Assembly: GCA_000406005.1 (NCBI GenBank)
Contig: ASZN01000001.1
Span: 124,001 to 188,000 of the forward strand
Length of the DNA stretch: 64,000 nt
Direction: 5' to 3'
Source of the DNA: Candidatus Poribacteria bacterium WGA-3G
GTDB taxonomy: Bacteria > Poribacteria > WGA-4E > WGA-3G
The position numbers were made by a program, and so were the translations under genes. The stretch's first letter is position 1, and each line of letters starts with the position of its first letter. The notes below the pieces were generated by a model that had not been told where the DNA came from, searched no databases, and saw nothing but the letters and a program-made list of their open reading frames with translations. This document shows positions 24,717 to 33,269 of the stretch, piece by piece.

Positions 24717-26318
24717 CTATTGAGCCGTTGCGCTGAATCCGGTCTCTTTAACGATGTTGGCGAGGTCTTCAGCAGTCGCGGTATTTTTTCGGACTTTAAT
24801 GATCGCTTGATCGGGTAGAGAGACTTCGACACTGATAACGCTTTGGTGTTGTGAAAGTGCATCCTGCACTTTTGCGACGCAAGCCCCTCACGTCATGCCT
24901 GTTACAACGAGTGCGACATCTGCGCTTGCTGTTGCTTCAAGGGGCACCGACATAAAAGCGTTAATCAGTTTTCCGGAGGTGGCATCAAATACTCGGATTT
25001 TCCCGTCGAAACCGCCTGCAGCGACTTGTGTGCCGTTAGCGTGGAACGAGACAGCGAAAACGGCTACAGTATCTCCCTGTGTTGTTACGAGGCGTTTCCC
25101 GTCTGCTACATTATAGATACGTACCTCGCCTGCGGCACTACCGATAGCGATACGCTGACCATCCGTCGAGAATGCGACGGCTTCAATCGAACCCGCTTGC
25201 GCTTCAAACGCGCGAATGAGGTTAAAATCCGTGTTGCCGACATCCCTTCGGATTTCACGAAAAATCTTGTAGAGCCGCGGTATCCGGTCTTCACCACCAC
25301 TTATCACCTGTTCGGCAGCCGGATGCCGTGCGATGGTGTTGATCTCCCCGTAACCTTTGTTACTGGAATTGATGTCATCAACGAAAGAGCCTGTGTTCAC
25401 CTCAACCAACTTGAGAGCGGTATCGCGTCCGGCACTCACGAAATGTGAGCCGTCCGTAGAAAAAACGGTGCCGAAAACCCAATCGCTATGGTTATCAAAT
25501 TTAACGAGTTCTTTTTCATCTTCAACGGATAAGACGCGCACTGTTTGGTCTGAGCATCCGAAAGCGACGCGACTGGCATCCGGTGAGAAAGAGAGTCCAT
25601 AAATTGTATCGTAACTGGACCGTATGGCTTTGATGAGCGTGTTGGTTTCGGTATCCCAGAGTTGTACTTCACCGAATTGTGCGGGGGATCCGCCTGCTAC
25701 GCCTAAAATTCTGCCATCCGCCGAATAGGTAAGCGACTGTATCCGGCGTGCCTTGCCTACAAGTCGCGCCTTGAGTTCAAAATTCACGGTGTCATACAAC
25801 AAAACTTCATGGAAACCAGAAATAGCGAGTGTACTACCGTCAGGCGAATAGGCGATAGCAGAAACCACTGGTGGGACTGTGTAAGTTGGATAGTTTCCTT
25901 CACGCATATCATCGACTTCTTCGGGTGTATCGTCGTCTGCGCCTTCAAGGATCCAACGTCTGAAGAGTGCGACCTCTTCAGCAGAGAGCGGTTCCATGTT
26001 TTGCGGCATTGCGGGTTCATCACCAGAAATGAGTTCAATGATGAGACTGTCATCGGGTTTCCCCGGGACGATTGTTGCATCACCCGCCATCCCGCCTTGT
26101 TTGAGATCGGTATAGGTTGTGACAATCAAGCCGCCGTTTGGGTCGCCCGGGTGATGGCATCCTTGACAACTCCGTTTGAGGATCGGGACGATTTGTGAGT
26201 GGTAACTCACGGGTGTGTCTCCAGCGTGGTTGTCTGCTGCTACCAGCGGGAGCAACATCACAAAACAGAGCAGACACACAATTAGATGGACTGTAAACTT
26301 TGATCTCAAAATGTTCAT
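24717..26318 (-). CDS. Selenoprotein: c-heme/WD40 protein with Sec-HMA domain
   Basis: This exported protein is 533 codons from the ATG at 26318; an in-frame ATG at 26339 precedes the GGGAGGG ribosome site. Parts in order: a signal peptide (FTVHLIVCLLCFVMLLPLVAA), a planctomycete-type c-heme motif RSCQGCHHPGDPNGG, then a WD40 propeller (AIAYSPDGSTLAISG and further blades) to about residue 465. The frame then meets UGA at 24888-24890. Reading it as selenocysteine (Sec477) gives DVALVVTGMT-U-GAC-VAKVQDAL. The next 50 residues (SVISVEVSLPDQAIIKVRK, AEDLANIVKETGF) form a complete heavy-metal-associated (HMA) domain. Sec replaces the first Cys of the MTCxxC metal site and Cys480 is kept. UGA as stop would cut the HMA domain after its first strand. 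A SECIS-like hairpin follows. Confidence 0.87.
24854..24890 (-). promoter_or_regulatory. Bacterial SECIS-like element after UGA codon
   Basis: In minus-strand RNA, a perfect 8-bp stem AAAGUGCA/UGCACUUU with loop GGA starts 15 nt after the UGA (24888-24890) and occupies 24854-24872. The apical loop is about 23 nt from UGA and has G at its first two positions, as bacterial SECIS elements require. The stem is also coding sequence of the HMA domain. Confidence 0.78.
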
Positions 26319-26403
26319 ATCCGTCGGAAACCCTCCCATTTATCAAGGTGAGGTATTATAGTTCGCTGTGTCAAAATGTTGCAGTTAACATATTTCTCTA
26401 ATA

Positions 26404-26433
26404 ATTATATCACATTTTTATAATGTAATTCAA
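26404..26433 (-). promoter_or_regulatory. Promoter for the Sec-HMA gene
   Basis: On the minus strand, TTGAAT (complement of 26428-26433), 18 bp and a perfect TATAAT (complement of 26404-26409) lie about 85 bp before the start codon. Confidence 0.45.
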
Positions 26434-26494
26434 GTAAAAATCAGATTCAAGATAGAGATCGTCAGTTATCAGAATTGGAAAACCCTGATTTTCG

Positions 26495-26523
26495 TTGACA
26501 TGTTTTGAAAAACACGCTATACT
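26495..26523 (+). promoter_or_regulatory. Sigma70-type promoter for YceI gene
   Basis: TTGACA (26495-26500), 17 bp and TATACT (26518-26523) lie 70 bp before the ATG at 26594. A remnant of the heptamer repeat (GTCAGTTATCAG, 26461-26472) lies just upstream. Confidence 0.7.
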
Positions 26524-26593
26524 TGTTTTGTTCTTATGTAACAGACACATTTTTTTAATGAAACTTCACCGTAAAAAAGGAGATATTTTTTCA

Positions 26594-27205
26594 ATGAAGA
26601 TGAATTTAGGACAGAATTTGCAGGTTTTCAGTATCGGCAGCCTTGTGCTATTACTACTTCTCGGTTTTGTGGGTATTACGCAACCTATGGAGGCAAGCCT
26701 GTATGAAATTGACACCGCGCATTCAATGATACTTTTTCGCGCAAAACATAATAACGTTAGTTACAATTACGGCAGATTCAACGAGTTTACTGGGCAAATC
26801 ATGCTGCTCCCAACGGCTATACCTGAGAGCACAGTGGAATTTGAGGTCAAGGCAGCGAGCGTTGATACTGGCAATGAAAAACGTGACCAGCATCTCAGAA
26901 GTTCCGACTTCTTCAGTGCAAAACAGTTTCCGGTGATTGCCTTCAAAAGCACAAAAGTCATCGAGAAGGAAGGCGAAGAAGATGTGTTGGAAGTCACAGG
27001 CGATCTTGAGTTACACGGTGTGAAAAAATCAATCACAGTGGATGTCGAAATTACGGGGCGCGCTACAGGGAGAGATGGCGCATCTCTCATCGGATTTGAG
27101 AGCATCTTTACAATTAAGCGGAGTGAATTCGGGATGACCTACGGAATGGAAGGTATCAGCGACGACATCCGACTTATCGTCAGTATTGAAGCGAAACACG
27201 AATAG
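26594..27205 (+). CDS. YceI-family lipocalin-like protein
   Basis: This exported YceI-family protein is 203 residues from the ATG at 26594, chosen because AAGGAGAT lies 9 nt upstream. The signal peptide is FSIGSLVLLLLLGFVGITQPMEA. The mature part shows the family's lipocalin-like barrel: YEIDTAHSMILFRAKHN, FNEFTGQIML, AASVDTGNEKRDQHLRSSDFF, FPVIAFKSTKV, and VTGDLELHGVKKSITVDVE, which is the highly conserved GxLxxxGxxxxV block. These periplasmic proteins bind long isoprenoid or amide lipids. Physiological role here unknown. It has its own promoter and is the first + strand gene after the long minus cluster. Confidence 0.93.
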   Translation: MKMNLGQNLQVFSIGSLVLLLLLGFVGITQPMEASLYEIDTAHSMILFRAKHNNVSYNYGRFNEFTGQIMLLPTAIPESTVEFEVKAASVDTGNEKRDQHLRSSDFFSAKQFPVIAFKSTKVIEKEGEEDVLEVTGDLELHGVKKSITVDVEITGRATGRDGASLIGFESIFTIKRSEFGMTYGMEGISDDIRLIVSIEAKHE

Positions 27206-27252
27206 GTGCACATTTTCGATGCGCTACGGATGCACTTAGGAAAAAAAAATCG

Positions 27253-27295
27253 TTGGTGAGGTTGCTTAGGGGAAACACCTAAGCAACCTCACCAA
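27253..27295 (+). repeat. Perfect 18-bp hairpin, GGYGAGGTT family
   Basis: TTGGTGAGGTTGCTTAGG (27253-27270) is perfectly complementary to 27278-27295 around the loop GGAAACA. The outer GGTGAGGTT/AACCTCACC resembles the GGCGAGGTT/AACCTCGCC hairpin at 28406-28426. The 3' edge touches the first candidate ATG (27295) of the following gene and could mask translation. Confidence 0.75.
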
Positions 27296-27309
27296 TGGGG
27301 GTAGCGGCG

Positions 27310-28203
27310 ATGCTAATATTCAAACAACTTGTCTTGGGTTTACTTCTACCAGCCATTGTTGGTGGCGGAATCTTTGTTCTTGCCTCTAAAAGTGGGCGTA
27401 ACCAGGCTGCGGAAGCGAACGGTTTGTCTTTCGGATGGCTTGTCGGTGTCGCATTGGGTATCGGTTACATCGTCGGATACATCGGTTTAGAAGGGATTCC
27501 GCCGTTTCCGCCACGAGAAGGTGTGCATTGGCTCTGCTACCTCGCGCTTATTGGACTTATCTTAGGTGCCTTTTGGCATCTCTCGCTATTGGGACGCTTG
27601 GCTGCACAGGTAGTCGTATCCATCGTTATACCGAGACTGCTTTTGAGTTCAATGTTTAAGTATAGCTGGGGGCAGGTTGAAGGCATCATCTGGTGGATGT
27701 GCCTCGCCGTTGTGATCTTCATCTTTTGGAACATAGTCCAACAGAGTTTTACGGTGTTGCCATCGGGCGGTTGGAGTCCGTTTGTCTATTTTGGACTCTC
27801 TGGCGGCACTGCGCTGATTCTTGCGGTCTCTGGCAGTCTACGCTTAGCACAGCATGCTGGTATTCTGGTAGCACTTTTTGCAGCGATCTGGATTATCAGG
27901 CTTTTTCTACAATCTGACGACAAAGTACCCGTGTTTCCGCTCGGTGCATCCCCGGTTATAGCACTTGCGTTGGCAGGCATCTGGCTGAACGGCTATTTCT
28001 ATGAAGAAGTTCCGGTAATGAGTGCTATCCTGCTATTGTTCTCATTATTCTTAGCACCCGTTGGACAGATAGCAGCAATTCGTAGGCTTGGTGGCAGGCG
28101 TTCTGCTTTTGTTCAGGTAGCAGTTATTGCGTTGCCCGTTCTTATCGCAATAGGTATTGCTGTCGCGCTTTCCGGACTTTTCGGCGAAAACAGTGGCTAT
28201 TAG
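27310..28203 (+). CDS. Polytopic membrane protein, unknown
   Basis: This protein is 297 residues from the ATG at 27310, chosen because GGGGG sits 8 nt upstream and the ATG at 27295 lies inside a hairpin. The sequence is almost entirely hydrophobic, with about nine or ten predicted membrane spans (for example LGLLLPAIVGGGIFVLA, LCYLALIGLILGAFWHL, WWMCLAVVIFIFWNIV, VAVIALPVLIAIGIAVAL). No transporter signature or conserved charged motif is recognised. It follows YceI at 100 bp but is separated from it by the perfect hairpin. Its function cannot be inferred. Confidence 0.75.
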   Translation: MLIFKQLVLGLLLPAIVGGGIFVLASKSGRNQAAEANGLSFGWLVGVALGIGYIVGYIGLEGIPPFPPREGVHWLCYLALIGLILGAFWHLSLLGRLAAQVVVSIVIPRLLLSSMFKYSWGQVEGIIWWMCLAVVIFIFWNIVQQSFTVLPSGGWSPFVYFGLSGGTALILAVSGSLRLAQHAGILVALFAAIWIIRLFLQSDDKVPVFPLGASPVIALALAGIWLNGYFYEEVPVMSAILLLFSLFLAPVGQIAAIRRLGGRRSAFVQVAVIALPVLIAIGIAVALSGLFGENSGY

Positions 28204-28401
28204 ATGCGAACAAATCATCGGGTGTACCTGCCTAAGTGTTTGGAGTTTTTTTATTAAATTTTGCCCGATTTCGTGCAATCGGGCGTGATATATGCCCGAT
28301 TTTGTGCGATTTTTGTTATACATTTCGCCAACAAAACCGCTAATAGAATGGCACAGAATTTGCTACATCAGATGTGAATCTCAATTCGATAGTAAAATGC
28401 T

Positions 28402-28486
28402 CAATGGCGAGGTTCCAAACCTCGCCTGCAGTAGGGATGTTGAAGCGCACAATAGCGAAGTCCAAACCTCGCCTGCAGTGTGGATG
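28402..28486 (+). repeat. Duplicated GGYGAGGTT hairpin element
   Basis: Two direct copies lie head to tail. Copy 1 (28402-28439) holds the perfect hairpin GGCGAGGTT-CCA-AACCTCGCC and then CTGCAGTAGGGATG. Copy 2 (28450-28486) has a decayed left arm (AGCGAAGT) but an intact AACCTCGCCTGCAG right side. It lies upstream of the Ycf48-like gene, and an open frame passes through it. Confidence 0.75.
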
Positions 28487-28528
28487 CGGAGAAGGATTTT
28501 CAAAAAACAACAACGATCGGAGGTAAAA

Positions 28529-31500
28529 ATGAACTTCGGACGGAATCTGAATTTTGGTGTATTTTTTAAGCCGACACTCGCTTTTAGGAGCCTTGTCATA
28601 GCCTTTCTGCTTGGTGTGCTGTTCCTTTTTAACGGCTGTGTCAAGATGGAGGCGACGCGGAAAGCGGATTGGGAGACGCATTTCACAGATCTCCACTTTA
28701 TCAACCATAGACAAGGATGGATTGTTGGCGAGGGTGGTCTGATAGTTCACACGGCAGATAGCGGTAAGACGTGGAAGCAGCAGGAAGTTGATACAACAAG
28801 TCCAAGATTCCGTATGCCTGACGCCTCGTTGGATTTCAAAGCGGTTTACTTTACAAACGCGAACTACGGTTGGGCAGTCGGCGATGAAGGGTTAATAGCA
28901 GCAACTGACGATGGCGGTAAACATTGGACACTGCAAAAGAGTGGCACCTCCGCGATGCTCCTCGGTGTCTACTTTGCGAACTCAAAAGAGGGTTGGATTG
29001 TTGGCGAAGACTCGGATGTTCTCTATACCCAAAATGGTGGTAAAGAGTGGAAACGTTTCGAGTATGTTAGCGAATTTATGCTTAATGGGGTCTGGTTCGT
29101 TAATGATTCAAAAGGTTGGGTTGTCGGGACACATGATAGAATCTTTCATACACAAAACGGTGGCAAGTCGTGGCGCGAACAGAGTAACCGCTTTGAAGGT
29201 GAACGCGATCGCATGATCAATGACAATAAGCAGGTCTTTTTCGTCAGTGACAACGAAGGTTGGATCGTTGGCAGTGACGGTTCTATTTTTCATACGACAA
29301 ACAGCGGTATCACTTGGACGCGTCAAGACAGCCGTATCCCTATGATTAATGGACACGTCCGAGATACTATCAATAGCATCCACTTCACAGATGAAAATTA
29401 CGGTATCGCCGTGGCGGATGTCGGTTTCATCACACGGACGCAAGACGGTGGCGACAATTGGCAATTGATGGAAAGTGGTACCGAAAATAATTTGACGGGT
29501 ATCCAGTTTACGACACCGACAGAGGCGTGGGCGGTTGGATGGTTTGGTACGATCCTGCACACAACGGATGCGGGTGCAACGTGGGAGATGACGAGCGGTA
29601 CGACAGCGAACGATTTACAGAACGTCCAATTTACGGATGCCAACCGCGCGATTGCAGTCGGCAGGCGCGGCACGATGGCGATGAGTAACGATGGCGGACA
29701 GACCTGGACTGAACTGGAAACGGATATCTGGGACGGTATCTGGAACATCTATTTCGCGACAGATAAACACGGTTGGGCAGTCGGTGATCGCGGGCTGATT
29801 GTCCATACGAACGATGGCGGCACGAATTGGGAACGTCAACGTGGACCTTCCTCCTTCACGCTCCGTGCTGTCCACTTCGTGAGTCCTAAAGTCGGCTGGA
29901 TCGTCGGGGACCTCGGTAGTATTATCCATACAATTGATGGCGGTAAAACATGGTTGCCACAAACTGCGACAGGCGATTTTCTCTCTTTGATGTTAAAGGG
30001 TGTATTTTTTCTTGACGAGAAGAGAGGTTGGGCGATCGGATGGCCCGGTGTCTGCCTCGCGACGGAGGACGGCGGTCTGACATGGAACCAACAAGACACC
30101 GGTACCTTTAATGAACTCTACGGTGTCTATTTTTCGGATGAAAATACCGGATGGATTGTCGGGCAGTTCGGCGAGATTCTACACACAAAAAACGGCGGAC
30201 AGAAATGGAATTTCCAACGCAGCGGCACACAAGAGAATCTGAATAAACTCTATTTTGCGGATGCACATCACGGTTTAGTCGTCGGTGATAACGGCGTGAT
30301 GCTGACCACCATCAATGGTGGAAAAAAGTGGGAAATGCAGGAGAGCGGTACGGAAAACGACCTTTACGGTCTCGCGCTCTCGCCTGATGGCGTTGTCGCT
30401 GTTGGTAAGGGTGGCATCGCGATGCGATACTCTATCGAAGAGGCGCAGTTGCCTGCGAAATTACCACCAGTTGCTGAGGAGCCCGAAGTTGTCGAGGAAA
30501 TTGAGGTCGAGATTGAACCTGTTGTCTATCATTGGGACATTATCCGTCAGGCAGCATGGCGCACCAATTTCTCGGATACACATTTCGTAGATACGGAGAA
30601 CGGTTGGGCAGTCGGGTCAGACGGTGTCATCGCGCATACGACAGACGGTGGTCAAACGTGGTTCCCGCAACATAGCGGTGTGAGCGAAAATTTGCGTGAA
30701 GTGGAATTCATTGACGCGAAACACGGTAGAGTTCTCGGTTCCAGTGTCTTACTCCAGACCGAAGACGGTGGCGAAACGTGGAAACCGATCCTTCAATCGA
30801 CGAAGCAGAACCTGCCGCGCGTTAGCACGATGCATTTCCTAAACGCCAACGAAGGTTGGCTGGGTGCCTCGATTGGTCAAATCCTGCATACGACAGATGC
30901 TGGAAAGACATGGCAAATCCAAAAAACTGGAACAACAATGGCAGGCATCACCGACATACATTTCATCAACAGCAAGGTCGGGTGGGCAGTGACACCGCAA
31001 CGTCGAGATGGCGGGTTCATTCTGCATACTGTTGACGGTGGTAACTATTGGAAAATTCAGGCGAAAACGAATCAGCCGGGCGTTGCTGTCCACTTTGCTG
31101 ATGAAAACAACGGCTGGGTGGTTCTCGGTAACGGGAATTCTTTGTTGACTGCAGATGGCGGCGAAACTTGGAGGTTACAAACCACAGCGCAAGGCGCGCG
31201 CGGCTTGCAGCGTGTCACTTTCCGTTCTGATACGTCCGCTTGGGGACTCGGCGGCGGTGGTGCCTACATCACCGAAGACCGAGGCGTGACTTGGAAATCC
31301 GTTCCCGTTCGTACAGGCGACAACACAGAAGACAATCTGTTCGCCATGTTTATGGAACAGGCGAATCCGGAGTTCTCCGAAGAACCCGAAACAGAAATGG
31401 AAGAGGAGACAGAAGAAGAGACGGAAGAAGGGGTTACAGAGGGACCGACATTAACATACGACGAAACACCAGAAGAAATTCAAAATCGGTCTCGAGCGCA

Positions 31501-32650
31501 GAGACAACGTCCAGGGCGTCTCGCGCCTGAAGGCGAACTCCCGCCGAATGCTGAACGTGCGAACCCTCCGCCGCCAAGACAGCAACAACCGCCGCCACCT
31601 CCGGAATCTGGAAGACGTAGACGCGGCGGTGGCAGTCGAATTGCGAGTGTATACTTCCTTGACGCGGAACACGCATGGGCAGTCGGGAGTGCTGGTAGTA
31701 TCTACCGCTCCGCAGACGGTGGTGAGACTTGGGAACGCCAACTCGGTGAACAGCAGGCTAACAATTTCCGAGAGGTGCTCTTCTACGACGACAAGAACGG
31801 TTGGATAGCAGGCGACGGTGGCGTGCTATGGGAGACACAAGATGGTGGACAGACATGGGAGACGATTCCGATCCGGACGCGTCAACGTCTCATCGGTGTA
31901 CACTTCGCAAGCTTAGAACCGAAATGGGGCTGGGCAATGCAACGCGACGGTACGGTGCTGTATACGACAGATGGCGATACGTGGACAGCGGGTGACAGGC
32001 CTGAACGTCCGCCGTTTATGGAAGGCGATCCGCCGGGTAATTTCTCACTGAACGATGTCACTTTTGGTAAATTTTCTGAAGGTTGGGCAGTCGGTCAATT
32101 TGGGGATATTATCCATAACAAAGATGGCGGTCCGACATGGACACCACAGCGAACGACTGCGAACGATAGGCTCTTGAGTGTGGATATGAAATTCGCGCCG
32201 CTCGGCTGGGCGGTCGGACAAGGTGGTGTCACACAACGTACCATCAACGGTGGTGAATATTGGAAGATGCATGAAACGAATGTCACCTACGATCTCAACG
32301 CTGTCTCATTCATCACAAAACGTAAGGGGTGGGCAGTAGGTGAGTCTGGCATTGTGCTAAGGACAACCGACGGTGGCTTCACGTGGGAACCTAAGTTAAC
32401 TGGCATTCCCAAAGACCTCCACGGTGTCGTCGCGCTCTCCGAACAGGAGGTCTATGCGGTCGGCAATGAAGGGACGATTGTCCGTTCGACCGATGGTGGT
32501 GAGACGTGGGAACAGGAGCATACCGATATTGACAACAACCTGTATGTTATCACACGTTCCAAGGACGGTAAAGCGTTGTGGGTTGTTGGGCAATGGGGTG
32601 TTGTGCTGCGTCGGAAATCAGAAACACAAGAGCGGATGTCAATGCGTTAA
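28529..32650 (+). CDS. Giant Ycf48-like multi-propeller lipoprotein
   Basis: This protein is 1373 residues from the ATG at 28529. CGGAGGT lies 5 nt upstream; the open frame extending back to 28292 runs through repeat DNA and is not used. The N-terminus has a hydrophobic segment ending LFLFNGC, a probable lipoprotein signal. The rest is Ycf48/BNR-type blades with GWAVGxxGxIxxTxDGGxTW. I count about 28: 14, an acidic linker (VAEEPEVVEEIEVEIEP), 6, an acidic then proline-rich linker (METEEETEEGV-like, then PPPPRQQQPPPPPE), and 8. Twenty-eight would make four seven-bladed propellers. Ycf48 itself helps assemble photosystem II, but there is no sign of photosynthesis, so this is probably a surface binding or adhesion protein. 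Four same-strand genes follow closely. Confidence 0.88.
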   Translation: MNFGRNLNFGVFFKPTLAFRSLVIAFLLGVLFLFNGCVKMEATRKADWETHFTDLHFINHRQGWIVGEGGLIVHTADSGKTWKQQEVDTTSPRFRMPDASLDFKAVYFTNANYGWAVGDEGLIAATDDGGKHWTLQKSGTSAMLLGVYFANSKEGWIVGEDSDVLYTQNGGKEWKRFEYVSEFMLNGVWFVNDSKGWVVGTHDRIFHTQNGGKSWREQSNRFEGERDRMINDNKQVFFVSDNEGWIVGSDGSIFHTTNSGITWTRQDSRIPMINGHVRDTINSIHFTDENYGIAVADVGFITRTQDGGDNWQLMESGTENNLTGIQFTTPTEAWAVGWFGTILHTTDAGATWEMTSGTTANDLQNVQFTDANRAIAVGRRGTMAMSNDGGQTWTELETDIWDGIWNIYFATDKHGWAVGDRGLIVHTNDGGTNWERQRGPSSFTLRAVHFVSPKVGWIVGDLGSIIHTIDGGKTWLPQTATGDFLSLMLKGVFFLDEKRGWAIGWPGVCLATEDGGLTWNQQDTGTFNELYGVYFSDENTGWIVGQFGEILHTKNGGQKWNFQRSGTQENLNKLYFADAHHGLVVGDNGVMLTTINGGKKWEMQESGTENDLYGLALSPDGVVAVGKGGIAMRYSIEEAQLPAKLPPVAEEPEVVEEIEVEIEPVVYHWDIIRQAAWRTNFSDTHFVDTENGWAVGSDGVIAHTTDGGQTWFPQHSGVSENLREVEFIDAKHGRVLGSSVLLQTEDGGETWKPILQSTKQNLPRVSTMHFLNANEGWLGASIGQILHTTDAGKTWQIQKTGTTMAGITDIHFINSKVGWAVTPQRRDGGFILHTVDGGNYWKIQAKTNQPGVAVHFADENNGWVVLGNGNSLLTADGGETWRLQTTAQGARGLQRVTFRSDTSAWGLGGGGAYITEDRGVTWKSVPVRTGDNTEDNLFAMFMEQANPEFSEEPETEMEEETEEETEEGVTEGPTLTYDETPEEIQNRSRAQRQRPGRLAPEGELPPNAERANPPPPRQQQPPPPPESGRRRRGGGSRIASVYFLDAEHAWAVGSAGSIYRSADGGETWERQLGEQQANNFREVLFYDDKNGWIAGDGGVLWETQDGGQTWETIPIRTRQRLIGVHFASLEPKWGWAMQRDGTVLYTTDGDTWTAGDRPERPPFMEGDPPGNFSLNDVTFGKFSEGWAVGQFGDIIHNKDGGPTWTPQRTTANDRLLSVDMKFAPLGWAVGQGGVTQRTINGGEYWKMHETNVTYDLNAVSFITKRKGWAVGESGIVLRTTDGGFTWEPKLTGIPKDLHGVVALSEQEVYAVGNEGTIVRSTDGGETWEQEHTDIDNNLYVITRSKDGKALWVVGQWGVVLRRKSETQERMSMR

Positions 32651-32663
32651 CATGGAGGCACTC

Positions 32664-33239
32664 ATGTCATCTATTACAGCAAGAACTTATCTGACACCCG
32701 AAGAATACCTCACTTTTGAACGCAAAGCCCTTACGAAACACGAGTACCTCAGTGGCGAAATCGTAGCGATGTCGGGGGCAAGTTTCGCACATAATTTCAT
32801 CACCGGAGACATTTTTGGTGAGCTTCGCGCCCAATTGCGAGGCGGGAAGTGTAAAGCTGCCACAAGTGATATGCGGGTCAAGGTCAGCGAAACGGGATCC
32901 TACTTCTATCCGGATGTCGTCGTTTTTTGCGGTGAACCCCAAGCAGAGGATAACAGATCGGACACACTGCTCAATCCAACTGTCATCGTAGAGGTACTTT
33001 CTCCATCAACAGAGGCACGTGACCGAGGCGAGAAATTTTGGCATTATCAGCAGCTTGCGTCCTTGCGAGAATACGTCCTTGTCTCTCAAGATCGGGTTTG
33101 CGTCGAACATCGTTTTCGCGAAGGCACCGATTGGCTGCGTACCGAATTTCGGGAATTTGAAGATGTAATGCTGCTCGCTTCAATTGAATGTGAACTGTGC
33201 CTGCGTGACATCTACAGCAGCGTTGATATAAGTCATTAG
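32664..33239 (+). CDS. Uma2-family (DUF820) putative endonuclease
   Basis: This 191-residue Uma2 protein starts at the ATG at 32664, with GGAGG 5 nt upstream; the ATG at 32652 overlaps that site. It has LTPEEYLTFERKALTKHEYLSGEIVAMSG, ASFAHNFITGDIFGEL, FYPDVVVFCGEP, VIVEVLSPSTEARDRGEKF and YVLVSQDRVCVEH. It is a paralogue of 2678-3259, with the same block order and length. It is wedged 13 bp after the Ycf48-like gene and 30 bp before a vWA gene, so it should be co-transcribed with them. Its nuclease fold is family knowledge, and its role is unknown. Confidence 0.85.
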   Translation: MSSITARTYLTPEEYLTFERKALTKHEYLSGEIVAMSGASFAHNFITGDIFGELRAQLRGGKCKAATSDMRVKVSETGSYFYPDVVVFCGEPQAEDNRSDTLLNPTVIVEVLSPSTEARDRGEKFWHYQQLASLREYVLVSQDRVCVEHRFREGTDWLRTEFREFEDVMLLASIECELCLRDIYSSVDISH

Positions 33240-33269
33240 ACCCTACAAAATCAGAGAGATCTCAATACA

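Noticed and set aside
28292..28528. N-terminal extension of the Ycf48-like gene
   Set aside because: The extension is translated repeat DNA. CGGAGGT before the ATG at 28529 and the lipoprotein signal just after it fix the start there.
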